In this document: one piece after another, positions 10,832 through 22,629 of the stretch
How the letters are laid out: the number at the start of each line of letters is the position of its first letter
Position numbering within the stretch: position 1 is the first letter of the stretch
From: Apostichopus parvimensis
Taxonomy: Eukaryota > Echinodermata > Holothuroidea > Aspidochirotida > Stichopodidae
Length of the DNA stretch: 29,066 bases
NCBI GenBank assembly: GCA_000934455.1
Contig: KN891881.1
Coordinates: forward strand, 7,004 to 36,069
Direction of reading: 5' to 3'
Notes under the pieces: model-generated
Seen by the model: the letters and a program-made list of their open reading frames with translations, nothing else
The model's database searches: none
What the model was told of the DNA's origin: nothing
Translations under genes and position numbers: made by a program

Positions 10832-11679
10832 AAAGAAAATGTCCAAGAGTAAAGAACACCAAATTACAGTTGAATATCAAGTACTTTGATATATACAGTT
10901 CAAAAACATTTTCAAAATTAGAATAACATCAGATTTCTGCCTTTATTGTTAACATTATTTGTGATATTTGCATTGATGACCATTGGCGAAACAGCAAATG
11001 TCTAATGGTACAAACCTTATGGATTTTCCTGATTTTTTGTTTTTTAACTGAAAGTGAGTGAAACTGGGATATGTGGTGCTTGGGTCATGAGGTAATTAGA
11101 AAGTGGACATGCCTTTATATGGCCATTGATTCATTCCTGGCAGAGGGGCATGCAGGACAATATAAAAGAGAGAACATGGGAACCGTCTTGGAATGGGAGA
11201 AATGAAAGAGATGCCAAAAATGGATGTGATATATATACCTCTTCCTCTTCTATCTGGTCCAACTCAATGAGAGACTATGCATAAGATAAGATAGCACACC
11301 AAAATAACAAAATGATGATGCTCAGATTCTAAAATATTATGATGACTTCTTACCACAATTAAACAATCAAAGTTACTGTACTGCTGTTATTAGGCAGAGC
11401 AACTTTACCTTGCAGTAAATATACTGTATGTTCTTGCTTTATTTCATCTGCAACAAGTCATTTCATGAAACCGTAAATGTACTGCACCGTCAACTCCGCC
11501 ATTCCTTCTACTGTTTTTACAGCTTTAACAAACTCAACTCAATGAACATTCAACTTAACAGAGTAACAGGTTTAATTATCATGTAATTCCTGTGGCATGA
11601 AGGTCATTTTCAACCCAAATGCTACTGCTAATGTACAGCTAAAACACCACAAATATCCATAAGTACCGTAGATACTTAC

Positions 11680-11789
11680 ATTGTGCCCTTCATTACCACC
11701 ATCTGCAGAAACATTTTGTCCCCTCGATCTCTTAAACCGAGCAGCGTAGTGGAGAGGGGTCGCATCATCATCTCCTTTCTTTGTAGGAA
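11680..11789 (-). CDS. TRPA1: TRPA exon: ankyrin repeat start plus polar loop, residues 183-219
   Basis: This 110-base exon begins with two bases that complete a valine codon (G from the previous exon plus TT) and ends in phase 0. It reads PTKKGDDDATPLHYAARFKR (residues 184-203), an ankyrin first helix with TPLH at 193-196, then a low-complexity polar stretch SRGQNVSADGGNEGHN (204-219) that interrupts the repeat. The acceptor is a long T-tract ending ACAG and the donor is GTAAGTA. An atypical polar insertion at this point is consistent with what I recall of invertebrate TRPA1 relatives, but I cannot verify its length here. Confidence 0.88.
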
Positions 11790-14700
11790 CTGTAAAAAAA
11801 AAAATAATCATAATAAAAAAACAAAAATGATAATATACATGTACAAAAAGTGAAATGTTCCATTTAGATGTCCTTCCAAAGTTTGAGGTATTTGTTAATT
11901 ACTTCTGCAGCATCAGAGACTAAGAGAGCAAACCGAAGCTTCCCTTGATGGTACTCCGTAATCATCTAGTGAAAGGCTGCCTTGCTGAGCATCTATCACC
12001 ATAGCAACAGCCTTGAGAAATGCATTCTTGGCTGATCTTTGCACCTACCAACAGTACTGTACATGTATGCAAATCCATCATTGAAAAAGAAGTATTTAGC
12101 TTGTCTACTTAAAGCTTTGATATGTTCTGTTTTTTTTCCATTTGAAGCTCACAATTTGGGGGCAGATAATAGTGTTTCATGTCCTATATTAAGACACATT
12201 GGATAATTTTTTTTCGTTCTGTTCTTACAGATTATAACTTGAAAGATGTTCTCTAAACCATCAAATCTTTGATTTCAATATAAATGGAATTATGAAGTTT
12301 GTATTACTATACAGTAAACATGACCCTACCAATCAAGTTGACAAGATTGTTGTTGTTACTGTATACGGCAAACAATAATTGTTTCGTAAATTTGTTTTGC
12401 CTGGTAAATGATTCCTCCTCACAAGAGAAAACAACAGCATTATGGCATGCGATAATCTTTATGTTACTTGTTTACACAAAATACAAGTATTTTAAATATT
12501 TACAGTACAGGTTTGATTGCCTGAAACTGCTTTGCTAATAAACACTAACATAATCTCCAGTTCAGTTTTGAAAATTTGATGACTTTTTTTTAATGGTACC
12601 AGTTTTGCTTGACAATCTAACCCAGATAAGGAAATAATCTGAAGCTCAAAGTAATCACAGTGGAGAGACTTTGACCAGTAGGATTAAAAAAAAATTCTTG
12701 AAAGCAAGGTAATTAATCACATCTTACGTTTTCAATACGTGGAGCAATACTTTGCAGTTACGAGTAAGTGATATATTTATGCAAACATAACACTGAACCA
12801 GGTGTGAGTGTCTTAAATGATTGGTTGTCCAATGTAGGGTTATGTAAATTAGTGTAAGTATCCAACATCTCTGATTGGTTACAAGTGAACATGTGATTGC
12901 AGCGTGTGCAAGACTATGTCAGTAATTTGTTCAGTTTCTTTCTGTATAGCAGATGGCCCAGACCTCCATTCCTCTGTACGTCAACACTCAACAGGCACTA
13001 AAGAATAATCACCCCTGAATTGTAAATAAATCATCGTTAAAATAGACTATTTGTTCCTTGGAGCCGTTGTTCTTGCATCTCCTCATCATCATCCATACAT
13101 CTCCTCATCATCGTCCCTACAATGCCACCAAACATCAAAATATAGCCTTACTTGACTGGAGTTAGGGCAACACAACAGTCCATCTAACCCAATATGTTTA
13201 TGATTGCAAATATTCAAAACACTATATGAATCTTGAAGTAGTTGCTTGTGTTGCCAATTTCTGAATATTGAAACAATATTGAAATATTGAAACAATCTTG
13301 TACATATTACCATTAACTGTTACACCCACTGAATGTTAGCCAATATATAAGATGCAATTGACCACATTAAGATGCCCTCCTGGATTTTTCACCCGATAGT
13401 TAAGAGTATGAACGATAATCTATTCCATTCCTCAGGCAGAATTTTGTCAGTCGAAACATTTTCCGCATAAAATTTGTATTCATCTTATTCGAAACACAAA
13501 TTTCAACTTTTCTTCATGATTTAAAATGCAACTTGGCTATATACTGAATTACTGATACAAATGAACTGCTGTTCATTGTTACAGGATTTCACAAGAGAAT
13601 TCTATCAAATATTTGCAAAATTAAAGCTGAAGGGATTCTTCATAACCTACCACAATACAATGTACATCATTTCAAAGAGAGTTCACTTTGATATAACAGT
13701 TAGTTATGTCTACAGTCTACAATACAGTATGTACTCTGTGCACCCTACCATATCATACCCTTTTAGCCATGTTTCTTCTGTGCATAGAGAGTTTTGTGTT
13801 CTTGCTGAATATTATTAGAAGGTATAAAGTAATATAGGACAACAAATGATCCACAGACCATTCAGTCAAAATTAGATTGCAAGGCTCTTAGTAAATATTG
13901 ATTTCTTAATATTCTTTTGTTGGCATTGCCAATTTAGCTTTATTGTCATTAAGCGAGAGTACTGACAAATAAAAATGCCGATGATAAGTAAGGCCTACTA
14001 GTGGGATATAGACTTTCTTGTAAAACTGAAATTTTATTAACACATTTCATGGACATTCCTAGGTGAAGTGACAAACACTACCTTCCAAACTAAACTACTA
14101 ACGTTGTTCCAATCTAATCGTTTCTTGTGACCTATCTTATCTTTGCAGCTAGAGTTACACTTCATAGATTTCAATACGTGGTGAACTCAACCATTCTTTT
14201 CAGTGCTAAAAAACAACACACACAATTCCTTAGTGAGCTTTAGATGAATGTAGGCTAGCTGCAGGAAGATTCATATAATTCATTGTAACACCAGCCTAAT
14301 GGGAGACATCCAGCCAGCAGTTGAACAAATCCTTCAAGCCACTACTAACCTTCACATGCTCTAACACTTCTAATAATATTTTACACCCTCCCAGACCTGG
14401 TTATAACATGTTATTTAGTTAGTCTACAATTTTTAAAATAGAAAACAGAGCAATTCCATCTACTGAAACTACAATGTGGATGTTTGTGTCAATCACCCTG
14501 GGTTCATGTTTATTGATGGATAGTTTGGCAAATATCCTGGGAACTGACTGCAAAAGCAGTCGATTCTTTAGCCAAGTTCCACAGGTATACTATACTGTAC
14601 ATTATCATATAATGTACACTTGTACAGTACAGACCTATTTGTTTATGGTAGATAGTAACTGCCTAATCTTGAGTAAACCTATAACTTGCTATTGCTGAGA

Positions 14701-15425
14701 ATACACATTGCAGTCTTTGCTGTTACAGGTACACAGTACTGTACTGTAAGTACTAGCAACTGAGTGCACAAATATTGATTATTATTCTATTGTCATTGAT
14801 CCATATATATCACACAGGCCACTGTTATATCACCTTCTACTTAATAATCACTGTTGAGATTCACTACAGTGGATATAACGTCAAGTGGGTTCTCAAAATC
14901 CCACAGTAATCTGGCATACACACAAAATTTACGAAACAAAAAAGCCTCAGCAATGAATCAAAAAGTTAAGATGGCCTGATGCTTTGATAGTTAGGGGGAA
15001 CTTCTTCGGCGGCAAACTGGAATGAAACCAGACTAAGAACACATTTCAATGAAACAGACACACAACAAAATAAGACCATACCAGGACTTTATAGGCACGG
15101 TAGAATGAGGTGCTAAGGTTGTTTGACATATACAACCTCAGAAGTGGTCCAGAGATGCCTCCCACCCCCCCCACACCCCTCCACACCTACAAGACCACCC
15201 CGATTCCCAACCAACAGCTTTCTACAAAAAAAAAGGGCTTGTACAGCTTTTAATACAACTTGACAGAGCATCTGTGGTATATTATTTACCAAATGGAATC
15301 ACTTTCAATATTCCTAATCCTCTTCTACCCTTGTATCTTTGTTTCCTGATGTCCAGAAAACACAAAATGAACAATAATTTGCTGTTAAAAAGATGAAGGA
15401 CACATCCACACTGCTGCACACTTAC
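11790..15425 (-). other. TRPA intron, 3636 bases
   Basis: The donor is GCAG|GTAAGTG at 15425 downward and the acceptor is the T-tract plus ACAG at 11790. A C-rich plus-strand stretch at 15161-15200 gives several G runs in transcript sense about 225-265 bases inside the donor. Otherwise it is AT-rich and featureless, with many tactgta/tacagta words and no supported exon. Frames at 12299-12538, 13089-13313, 13561-13818 and 14474-14698 lack any domain signal. Confidence 0.75.
15161..15200 (-). other. G-rich tract in transcript sense
   Basis: The plus strand has C runs of 3, 8, 4 and 4 at 15161-15163, 15165-15172, about 15176-15179 and about 15197-15200. The minus strand is therefore G-rich and partly fits a quadruplex rule, except for one long loop. 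It is a simple-sequence tract, with function unknown. Confidence 0.5.
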
Positions 15426-15594
15426 CTGCTCCATTTGCGAACAATAGTTTAGCAATCTCCAGATGATTGTACCTTGCAGCATAATGGAGGGGTGCAAGAT
15501 TGTTCTCATCTAATTCATTAACTTTTCTCTTCTTCCTCGTGGTGATACTCTCAAGGATCTTCTGCATCACCTGAGCATCTCCATCTCGTGCAGC
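15426..15594 (-). CDS. TRPA1: TRPA exon: first ankyrin repeats, residues 127-182
   Basis: This 169-base exon enters in phase 0 and leaves in phase 1. It opens with AARDGDAQVMQKILES, the first ankyrin helix pair, followed by a strongly basic RKKRK (residues 146-150). It then carries a full repeat core LAPLHYAARYNHLEIAKLLF (159-178) ending ANGA. The acceptor is CTCATTCTCCAG (15595) and the donor is GTAAGTG. The frame is also open upstream of the acceptor back to 15705, but that stretch is intron: it has no ankyrin character and the acceptor is strong. The basic cluster next to the membrane-proximal ankyrin domain could be a phosphoinositide or nuclear-type signal; that is speculation. Confidence 0.92.
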
Positions 15595-16116
15595 CTGGAG
15601 AATGAGCAAAGAGGTCAAAAAGTTATGTTTAACAGTAAAATATTGTGGTTTTACCACTCCTGAAGGGTGAATGCCATACTTATATGGTAACAAATTAAGC
15701 ACCACAAACGTTTACTGGGTTGGACACTTTTAATATATTTCTGCTGAATATGGATGCTTACATGTCTCCCCTAACCATATATGCTAGCATGTACTGTATA
15801 GTATTGGATACAAATTGGTGACACTTCTATTTAGCACTATGATGAGTATCATGCCCTCATTGATCAACTTGGGAACCAAATTACAACCAAACTACTTTTC
15901 ATTCCACAACTTAATACTAATAGTACTGAAATCCTTCACTGGTTTTCTCGCTTGATGAATCATGCATTCCATGCCGCTACATGCTATCTCTCAAACTTGT
16001 TCAATAAATAAATACAAACCAAAATTTCACACAGAAGTTTAAAGAGGAAACAAAATTTTGTATAACATACATGTAATGCTGGTAACTCTAGCTATTTTAT
16101 CAAACACAGTTGTCTA

Positions 16117-16308
16117 TTCATCTCTGTGTACTGTAATGATCTAACCTATCATTCAGCCTGCTACTAACTACTATAGTGTCATAAACTCTCACAGCATATC
16201 AGGGAATAATTCAGTGGTCTTTCATCTCTTTATACTGTAATGATCTAACCTAACATTAAGCCTGCTACTAACTACTATATAGTGTCATAAGCTCTCACAG
16301 CATATCAA
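16117..16308. repeat. tandem duplication, period 104 bases
   Basis: The segment from about 16117 (attcatctctgtgtactgta) recurs 104 bases later from about 16221. Both copies include ctgtaatgatctaacct, cctgctactaactactata and ctctcacagcatatca. The copies differ at a handful of positions and by a TATA/TA indel. This is a local duplication rather than a long array. Confidence 0.85.
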
Positions 16309-18954
16309 CCACAAAATACCATTAACTACAAAATACTATGGTGCCTGTTTCTACAAAACCCTATATACTGTACACGTTTGCTCTTGTATAGCAATTTGCA
16401 TAGCAAATTTTACATAGCATTTTGCAATGCGATTCCAGATAAATTATTCCCTGCATATGTACATACAGCTACATGTGCAGTACTGTAGTATGTATGTAAG
16501 GCTTGGTTCTCGAGGCTACAGTACAGTGATACATACAGTAGTATTGTACAGTAGTATTGACTGTACTGTGTGGTAATCTAATGTACATGTATCATTACTA
16601 TACAGTAGGTGGATGCTGGGTAGACTTTTCTTTTCTAATTTATCAAAATGTCCAGAACAATCCAAAAATTGGGACATTATATACTGTACCACCCTCCCCC
16701 ATCCCCCATCTGCCAACTCTAGGGCCTACAGGACAGTACTATTAAAAACTTCTATTAAATTTAAGCATGCTAAAATTTGGGGTCAGTGATGATCATTGTT
16801 AAAGACAGGATGGTTCAAGTGAGCAATGCCAGTACACAATGCACACTTAAAGTTGATTGCTCACCTAATTCACACAACAGAGTACCTTAACTGTTAAATC
16901 TCTCCCATAGCAACAGTCTAATTAGTAATGTGTATAATGAACAATATCCATCAACAATCTGCACACTGTAGAGTACAGTAGGATTGTGCTAATAAATGAC
17001 TTCAACACACAAGCCACTGCCATGCACACGTGGATGCATAAATTCTATGGTTCCTTGCAATATATCAGTCAACAACGGCATGTACAGATTAAACGACTGT
17101 GTAGCATAGTTTTAAGGGCCTAGATACTTATCACAAAATTGTTGAGATGTATGTTACAATTAATGGCAACACATTTTCACACGTTTAAAACAAACTAAAA
17201 GACATTTCCAAGCATCGATTTAATGATGATCCTCATGTTTTAAAAAATAGTTTGTTTGCAAGCTTAGATGGTCAAATAAACCGAGCAAGAAAGTCTTCAT
17301 TAAAGTTTGGTACCATCAAGTGGTGCTTCTTCCTGCTGTTCAACGACCTCTTTGTTTCTTTTAAATTATCTGGATTGATCACAATGGTAAGCTGTACCTA
17401 GTTCCATAACAACTCCCTGGTTCAGCCCACAATGTGACCTAAACAGACTGAATTTGGTGAAATATAGCTATTTTGATACCACATGATTCTTCATTGCTTT
17501 AATACCTGGAGCAATAAACTGAGAGTGCCTGCCTATATAGCAACTTTGTCAACACAATTAGAATAGTCCAAAAAAAACAACTTCCATGAAACATAACAAA
17601 CATGAAACATGACAAATGGGTCTGCTGCACTATGGTCATACTTTTGGATAGCAATGAATTTGGGAAGTTATAAAATAAAATAGGTTTTTAGTGGTGCAGA
17701 ATGCCAGGGTATGTATGTAGGTAATATCACAACATCAGTGTAAAGGTAAGGCGTTAGGGACAAATACCAATAGAGCACTACTACTGTAGCTGTAGGCATC
17801 AAAATAACAACGTTAGCAAGCAAAATCTTGTTCACCATTACATCATATCTCATGCATATCAGTTTTCATGTCTAAAACATGAATTTAGGGCTGAATGTAC
17901 AGTACTTCCCTGATACTACTTTTGCTTGAACTGTGACTTGCGTTACTTTTGCAATGACTCAACTTCCCAGTTTATAATTATTGTCTTATCGAACACTCAC
18001 AAGCAGCTATTGCATTCTGGCAGTCACTGAGGTACTCAACTGTAGTTACAGCTAAAAACTTCCCACTTGTGTCCAATGCTAGAATTTTAATTGTTAGGCT
18101 ACACTTTAGACTGATCTTTCAATTTAATATTAACTGAAACAAAATAATCAACCATATTGAAACTACCATTTGAAGCAAGTGACATGTTCTTCAAAGGAAA
18201 TGGTTTCCATGCTTTTAAACAAATGGAAATTCCCTTCTTCTGAGAGAGTTCCTGAAAATGGGTTGCCAACTTAAAGAATATTTACACATATAATTTTTAC
18301 CCATCTTGTAAGACTTTGGAATATTTCTAAAAAACTTTAAATACCTTCACAATTCAAGCAAATGTAAAATATTTATCAAATTTTGAATGATAGATGCATA
18401 CATACGCTATATGTCATTTAATACATTAAATTTGCATAATTCGGTATTGCAAGCTGACTGTCAACACAAACGCACAGTGAATGTTATTGTTTTCATCCGA
18501 ATTCTTGGACCACGGCTCGGTCACTTTCTTCTGAAAGTATGATTTTTTGTCGCACCTTATTCGGGGTGATGGAATAAGTTCAACGCAATAGTTGACTGGG
18601 TTAATGTGTGCCTTTAGTCATGTTGAATTGCTCGAATGAACTTAACTTTTTATCTACGAAGTGATGCTTACAGTCACAGTATGTCAAATGTTACAAGAAG
18701 TTATAAAGTAACAACTTGTTACTGGTACTACGGTTGTGATGGACATTGAAAGGTACACTATTTAGGCCTAGGCTACATCTTGGACCTGTATAACTCAAAA
18801 TCAAACGCATTTGGTCCGCATGATGGCTCCATGATGACTTATTAAGGTATTATTCAATAGATTTCTGGATAATAATGTCCAATACCACCGTTGTAATAAT
18901 TTGAAAATCTGTGATAGTTTAGTAGTTTCAGCATATATACCGTATACGTAAAAA

Positions 18955-19080
18955 GGTTTTGTATGCAGCGGTACTACGCGGGAATCTGCAAAGCGGCAAG
19001 GCTGACTCTGCCGAGGTGCAAGTGTGACATCATGAACGTTGCATCGTGGGTAAATCACAAAAACATGGCAACTTGCAAAG
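18955..19080. other. CpG-richer patch of uncertain role
   Basis: A run of about 125 bases has noticeably more CG dinucleotides than the surrounding intron, with a tgacatca word (a CRE/AP-1-like variant) at 19024 and an ATG in a short frame after it. It could be a small regulatory element or the promoter of an unrecognised transcript, but no coding exon is visible. Confidence 0.2.
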
Positions 19081-19511
19081 AGCGTGGGTGGGATTTCATA
19101 GAAAACTTGTTTTAAAACATTTAAATGGTATCCTCATGATTGTAGATATATATTTGCATGTTGAGCACTGCTTAAGTGGCTCTACAACAGTTTTCCTTAA
19201 AATGATGACCTACTGCAATGTTAGTCTATACCTATAGTAAGCCTAGCAACTGCAACTCTTGCAAAATGTATACAGTAAGTATGCTATCCTGGGCCTTTCA
19301 TTAGGTTTTGGTGAGGTGAACCATTCAAAGAGCGATGAACCCAAACATAACATGCTGTAGGCATAGTTAGTAACATTTCACCAGTTCTATTTCTGCTGTT
19401 AACATTATCTCACAGAACTGTTAAAAGCCTTGCTGTGGACTGCCACATCATATTAGAAGTACCCAAAGGATGATTTATCCTGAATTCTCCAGACTAGACC
19501 CCATCCTGAGT

Positions 19512-19536
19512 CCCCTCCCTCCCCCCCCCCCCCCCC
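19512..19536. repeat. C-rich homopolymer tract (C4, C3, C16)
   Basis: Three cytosine runs separated by single T bases lie on the plus strand, so the transcript sense carries G16, G3 and G4. It is a simple repeat and a likely quadruplex former. Confidence 0.95.
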
Positions 19537-20269
19537 GAAAAAGAGACTTTTAAGACCCAGAAAATAGGCTTTTCCTTTTCCTTACTTTTCCCAGATTTTC
19601 ACTGTTTTCCATAATGCATGGGAACCATGTAAGGAAGAGATGGACTGGTGAGATGTGTCTCAGTGGTTTATAGGACTAAAAACATTGGGTTTAACTTTTA
19701 ATATTTTTATCATAACTGTTCGTTCTTATTCCATGTCGTCTAGGTGAATTGTACTATGAAATGAGATTTGTGTTTTCTTGCTTAAAATTGCTACATTTTT
19801 CCATTGCACTCAAAGAACATTTTATAAAACAAAGAGACAAGTTTTTAACCTATTTTTCTAAATTGCCCATAACCCCAATATCTCCAAACATTCCTTACAT
19901 TTGGCATTTTTCTATTTCCTGCATTGGCACACATCCAATTCTGGTACATAGCAAGCAAGGAATTTAATTCGTTCAGTGTTTGTATATGAACACTAGCAAG
20001 TGTTTGCTAGCAACACAAATATCTCTTCACACTTCAGTCGTTCACAACTGAAGCCACCTTGCTTCTCAAAGAAACCTGTGAAGGCAGATGATACACACAA
20101 TGGGCATATAGTATGCAGTAGGCTACTGTTCAAAGGACTAGCTGAATGGTAAAGACTGTGATTCATCCAGTTTCTATCAAATACCTTCTTTAGAAATAAT
20201 TGTTGATTGAAACCAATACATTTGAAATGCACCCAGGTTTCTTTTGTTCTGAAAATTTCATTCAAATGC

Positions 20270-20303
20270 AACTTCCATATGGTTATATAACCATATGGAA
20301 GTT
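20270..20303. repeat. 34-base perfect palindrome
   Basis: The left arm aacttccatatggttat is followed with no spacer by its exact reverse complement, giving 17-base arms. The next base on each side breaks the symmetry. It contains two NdeI-type catatg words. It lies about 370 bases downstream of the donor of the 230-base exon and would form a hairpin in the pre-mRNA or a cruciform in DNA. Confidence 0.97.
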
Positions 20304-20671
20304 AAATAATACATATTATTTCCCTGTTGAATAAGTGAGTGAAATATTACAAAGAAAGACTAAAACATTTCCAACTAAATTGCTGTGATGACATGATTCG
20401 CTCTGTTGTTGCCTGCCATGGGTATTAAAATATTTTTTTTTTAAATTCCACCAAATTTGAAAAGTTCATTCTGTCTGTATCTTTGCCATTCAAAGTGCTA
20501 TGAGGATAATGGTTTTGACAAAAAGATGTAGAAAACTTTGAGTATTTTTATTTAGCAATGAACTTCAGCCATCAGAATATTCCTATTAATTAGTGGCCAG
20601 CCAGTCTCCTGTAGTGTACAGTGTAAACTGAATAGTATCCATAGAAAAGAGTGAACTAAACATGGCATCAC

Positions 20672-20901
20672 CTGATGAAGTGAGAGATCGAGTTCCTCAG
20701 AGCTTTCCCATCTCTGCAGACCACCTTCTACATAAGTGCTTCCCATGTCTCGATTCCTGTTCAGAGGGTACTTCATCTCAAAGTCTGCCCCAAGATTGTA
20801 GCTTCCATTTGTGTGAGACATGTTTGAGGACTCATCGGGCTGTGGCCATATGCGGTTTGATCGGATCGATACTTTGCTGGCACTGAGAGAAGTTTTGCTA
20901 C
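20672..20901 (-). CDS. TRPA1: TRPA exon: polar N-terminal leader, residues 51-126
   Basis: This 230-base exon begins with two bases completing a glycine codon (phase 1 entry) and ends in phase 0 at CAG|GTGATG. It is preceded by an excellent acceptor, TTCTCTGTCCCCTCAG. It encodes a serine-, asparagine- and arginine-rich segment without ankyrin character. It ends WESSEELDLSLHQ (residues 114-126), which continues smoothly into AARDGDAQVM of the next exon, an entry typical of ankyrin domains. It was chosen because strand, phase and join are right. The leader itself has no homologue I recall. The first in-frame ATG within it is at residue 77, so if the upstream exon were not used, translation would begin there. 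Confidence 0.78.
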
Positions 20902-21949
20902 CTGAGGGGACAGAGAAGAGAGATAACACAAATATAAGAGTATTTTCGATGTTAAAGTGTCCAAGTGACGATACTTAATGAACACAAAACACTTAGCCTA
21001 TTTGAATGAAACGTTAAAATTATCCTTTGGAAAATTTCCATGTTGAGAGAAGTGTACAACTCGAGGTTCAGTAAAATAGTCTTCTGTATAAACCAACTCC
21101 TTAAATCTCCAGTAATGTGACCGCTTCATTGCAGATCCCACAGAGACTCTTCCAAAAAATTTAGGGACCTACAATTCATCATTTTAAACAGAAGTTTTCG
21201 GATAAGTTGGGTATTATCTCCTCATTGTTTTAATTAACATGATGATGATCACAGAGGTGGGCACATTGCACAGAACAGTAATTTTTTTGAGGGTATACAG
21301 CGCAGCTAGCAGGGACTGTAGATAAAGAATTGGCTACACAAAGTGACACATTCCTAGCCAACTAGTTTTCTTGGACATCTTTGTGCCTTAATTAACGTCA
21401 TCCTTTACATTCTCTATACGGGAGAAATTGATTTGAATTATAAAATAGGTCAGTATGATGGCAGCGAAATGGTCATGTTTGATTTCCTCATCATGATAAC
21501 ATCCAAACAAACTGTAGGCTTAACAAGTAAGGTACATGACTAGGTTATTGAAGTTTCCTTTCATTGGGATTTAATCGAAGACTGCTCAAATATTTCCTTC
21601 AGGATTGCGCTTCTGTTTCCGAAGCAAATATGTATTTTTCTTTTAATCAAAGAAGTGCCAGCGTGTGTGCAAAGCCATTTTGGCATGAGTCCAGGGGCCC
21701 CGCCATGGCCCTTGGAAGGAACGAAGGGGCAAAGCCTCTTAAAGCTTTGAAATTTTCATCTGAAATCAGCTTTAAATCAGCAGAATTGTATAGTTAAATG
21801 TAAGGTCATTATAATTAATTAAAGAAAAATAATAGAATCAAAATAAAAGAATCAATCGCATGTGAATGAATGGGTGGGATATATAATACTGTGCAACCCT
21901 ACCATAAATATCACATCGAGTTTAATAAATCTGGAGGAACTATCACACA

Positions 21950-22620
21950 GTAAATACGCGCGTACGCGCGTACCATGCATGGAGTGTCATGTGATGTGTT
22001 CCAGGGTGGTACTAATATTACTCTCCCCATTACGCATGATGATTTCACCCGACTCAGTACGTAAATGTGTATGCGTGCTTAGAGCAGCAGACGACACCCG
22101 TTACCTAGCAATAACCGTGCCTGTAGCCTAACGTGATAGCTATATTCCCGTCGAGCAGCATTAGGCTCTGTTCCATGGAGAATTCCGTGGTTGCACTGAA
22201 CTAAACATTTCCCCACAGCACCAAACGCTTACCCTTGACAATCGTGGAACTACTATAAGACAGTCTATAAATACAATTCAGACATCGACATTTCCCGCTG
22301 CAAGCCCAATGTATCTGTACTTGTTTTGTGCCAGCATGTCTAACGTTAGCATATTAGCACTATTTCGTAGGCCTGAAGTACCAGTACCTTCTTACGCCGT
22401 TAGTTCCCATGTCCGATCCGTCTTGGTGCAAATCTTTCACGAAGTCACTAACACTATTCTCGAACTGCTACAGAGAAATATCAGTTTGGTACCACCCTGG
22501 AACACATCACATGACCCTCCATGCATGGTACGCGCGCGCCCAATTGACATGAATCCTCCAGATTTATTAAACTCGTTGAAATATCAATATTGATTTCGCA
22601 AAACGAAAATAGCAACCGCA
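21950..22620. other. CpG-richer patch with TATA-like and X-box-like words
   Basis: This stretch is markedly richer in CG than its surroundings. It includes an 18-base palindrome tacgcgcgtacgcgcgta at 21955-21972, an RFX-like word gttacctagcaataac at 22100-22115, a TATAAATA at 22266-22273 on the plus strand, and a cgcgcgcg run near 22530. It could be an internal promoter or an unmethylated regulatory island. An open frame of 94 codons begins at 22309 on the plus strand, 36 bases after the TATA-like word, but it has no recognisable domain, so I do not call a gene. Confidence 0.3.
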
Positions 22621-22629
22621 ACGCTGGGG

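Larger units (their letters stand above)
6783..11679 (-). other. TRPA intron, 4897 bases
   Basis: The donor is AAT|GTAAGTA at 11679 downward and the acceptor is CCTCCAG at 6783. It includes simple AAT and GATGATG repeats (7508-7540, 7648-7665), a 14-C run at 8618-8631, and the flanked GGGCCC/AAAAAT block at about 10434-10831. Open frames at 7258-7455 and 9161-9418 have no family signature. Nothing else recognisable. Confidence 0.7.
15595..20671 (-). other. TRPA intron, 5077 bases
   Basis: The donor is CATCAG|GTGATG at 20671 downward and the acceptor is TTCTCCAG at 15595. It holds the 104-base tandem duplication at 16117-16308, G-rich and C-rich runs (16692-16707, 19512-19536), a small CpG-richer patch at about 18955-19080, and the 34-base palindrome at 20270-20303. 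Open frames of 60 to 92 codons (16516-16716, 17668-17853, 18801-19058, 19749-19967, 19993-20271) show no family signal and I do not call them genes. Confidence 0.7.

Noticed and set aside
15595-15705. Upstream extension of the 15426-15594 frame with an apparent start codon
   Set aside because: A strong acceptor lies at 15595 and the extension has no ankyrin features; the join to the exon ending SLHQ is far better.
19046-19237. Plus-strand frame in the small CpG-richer patch
   Set aside because: No domain, splice or codon evidence beyond the local composition.
22309-22593. Plus-strand frame of 94 codons after a TATA-like word
   Set aside because: No recognisable domain and unsure promoter; kept only as part of the CpG-richer patch.
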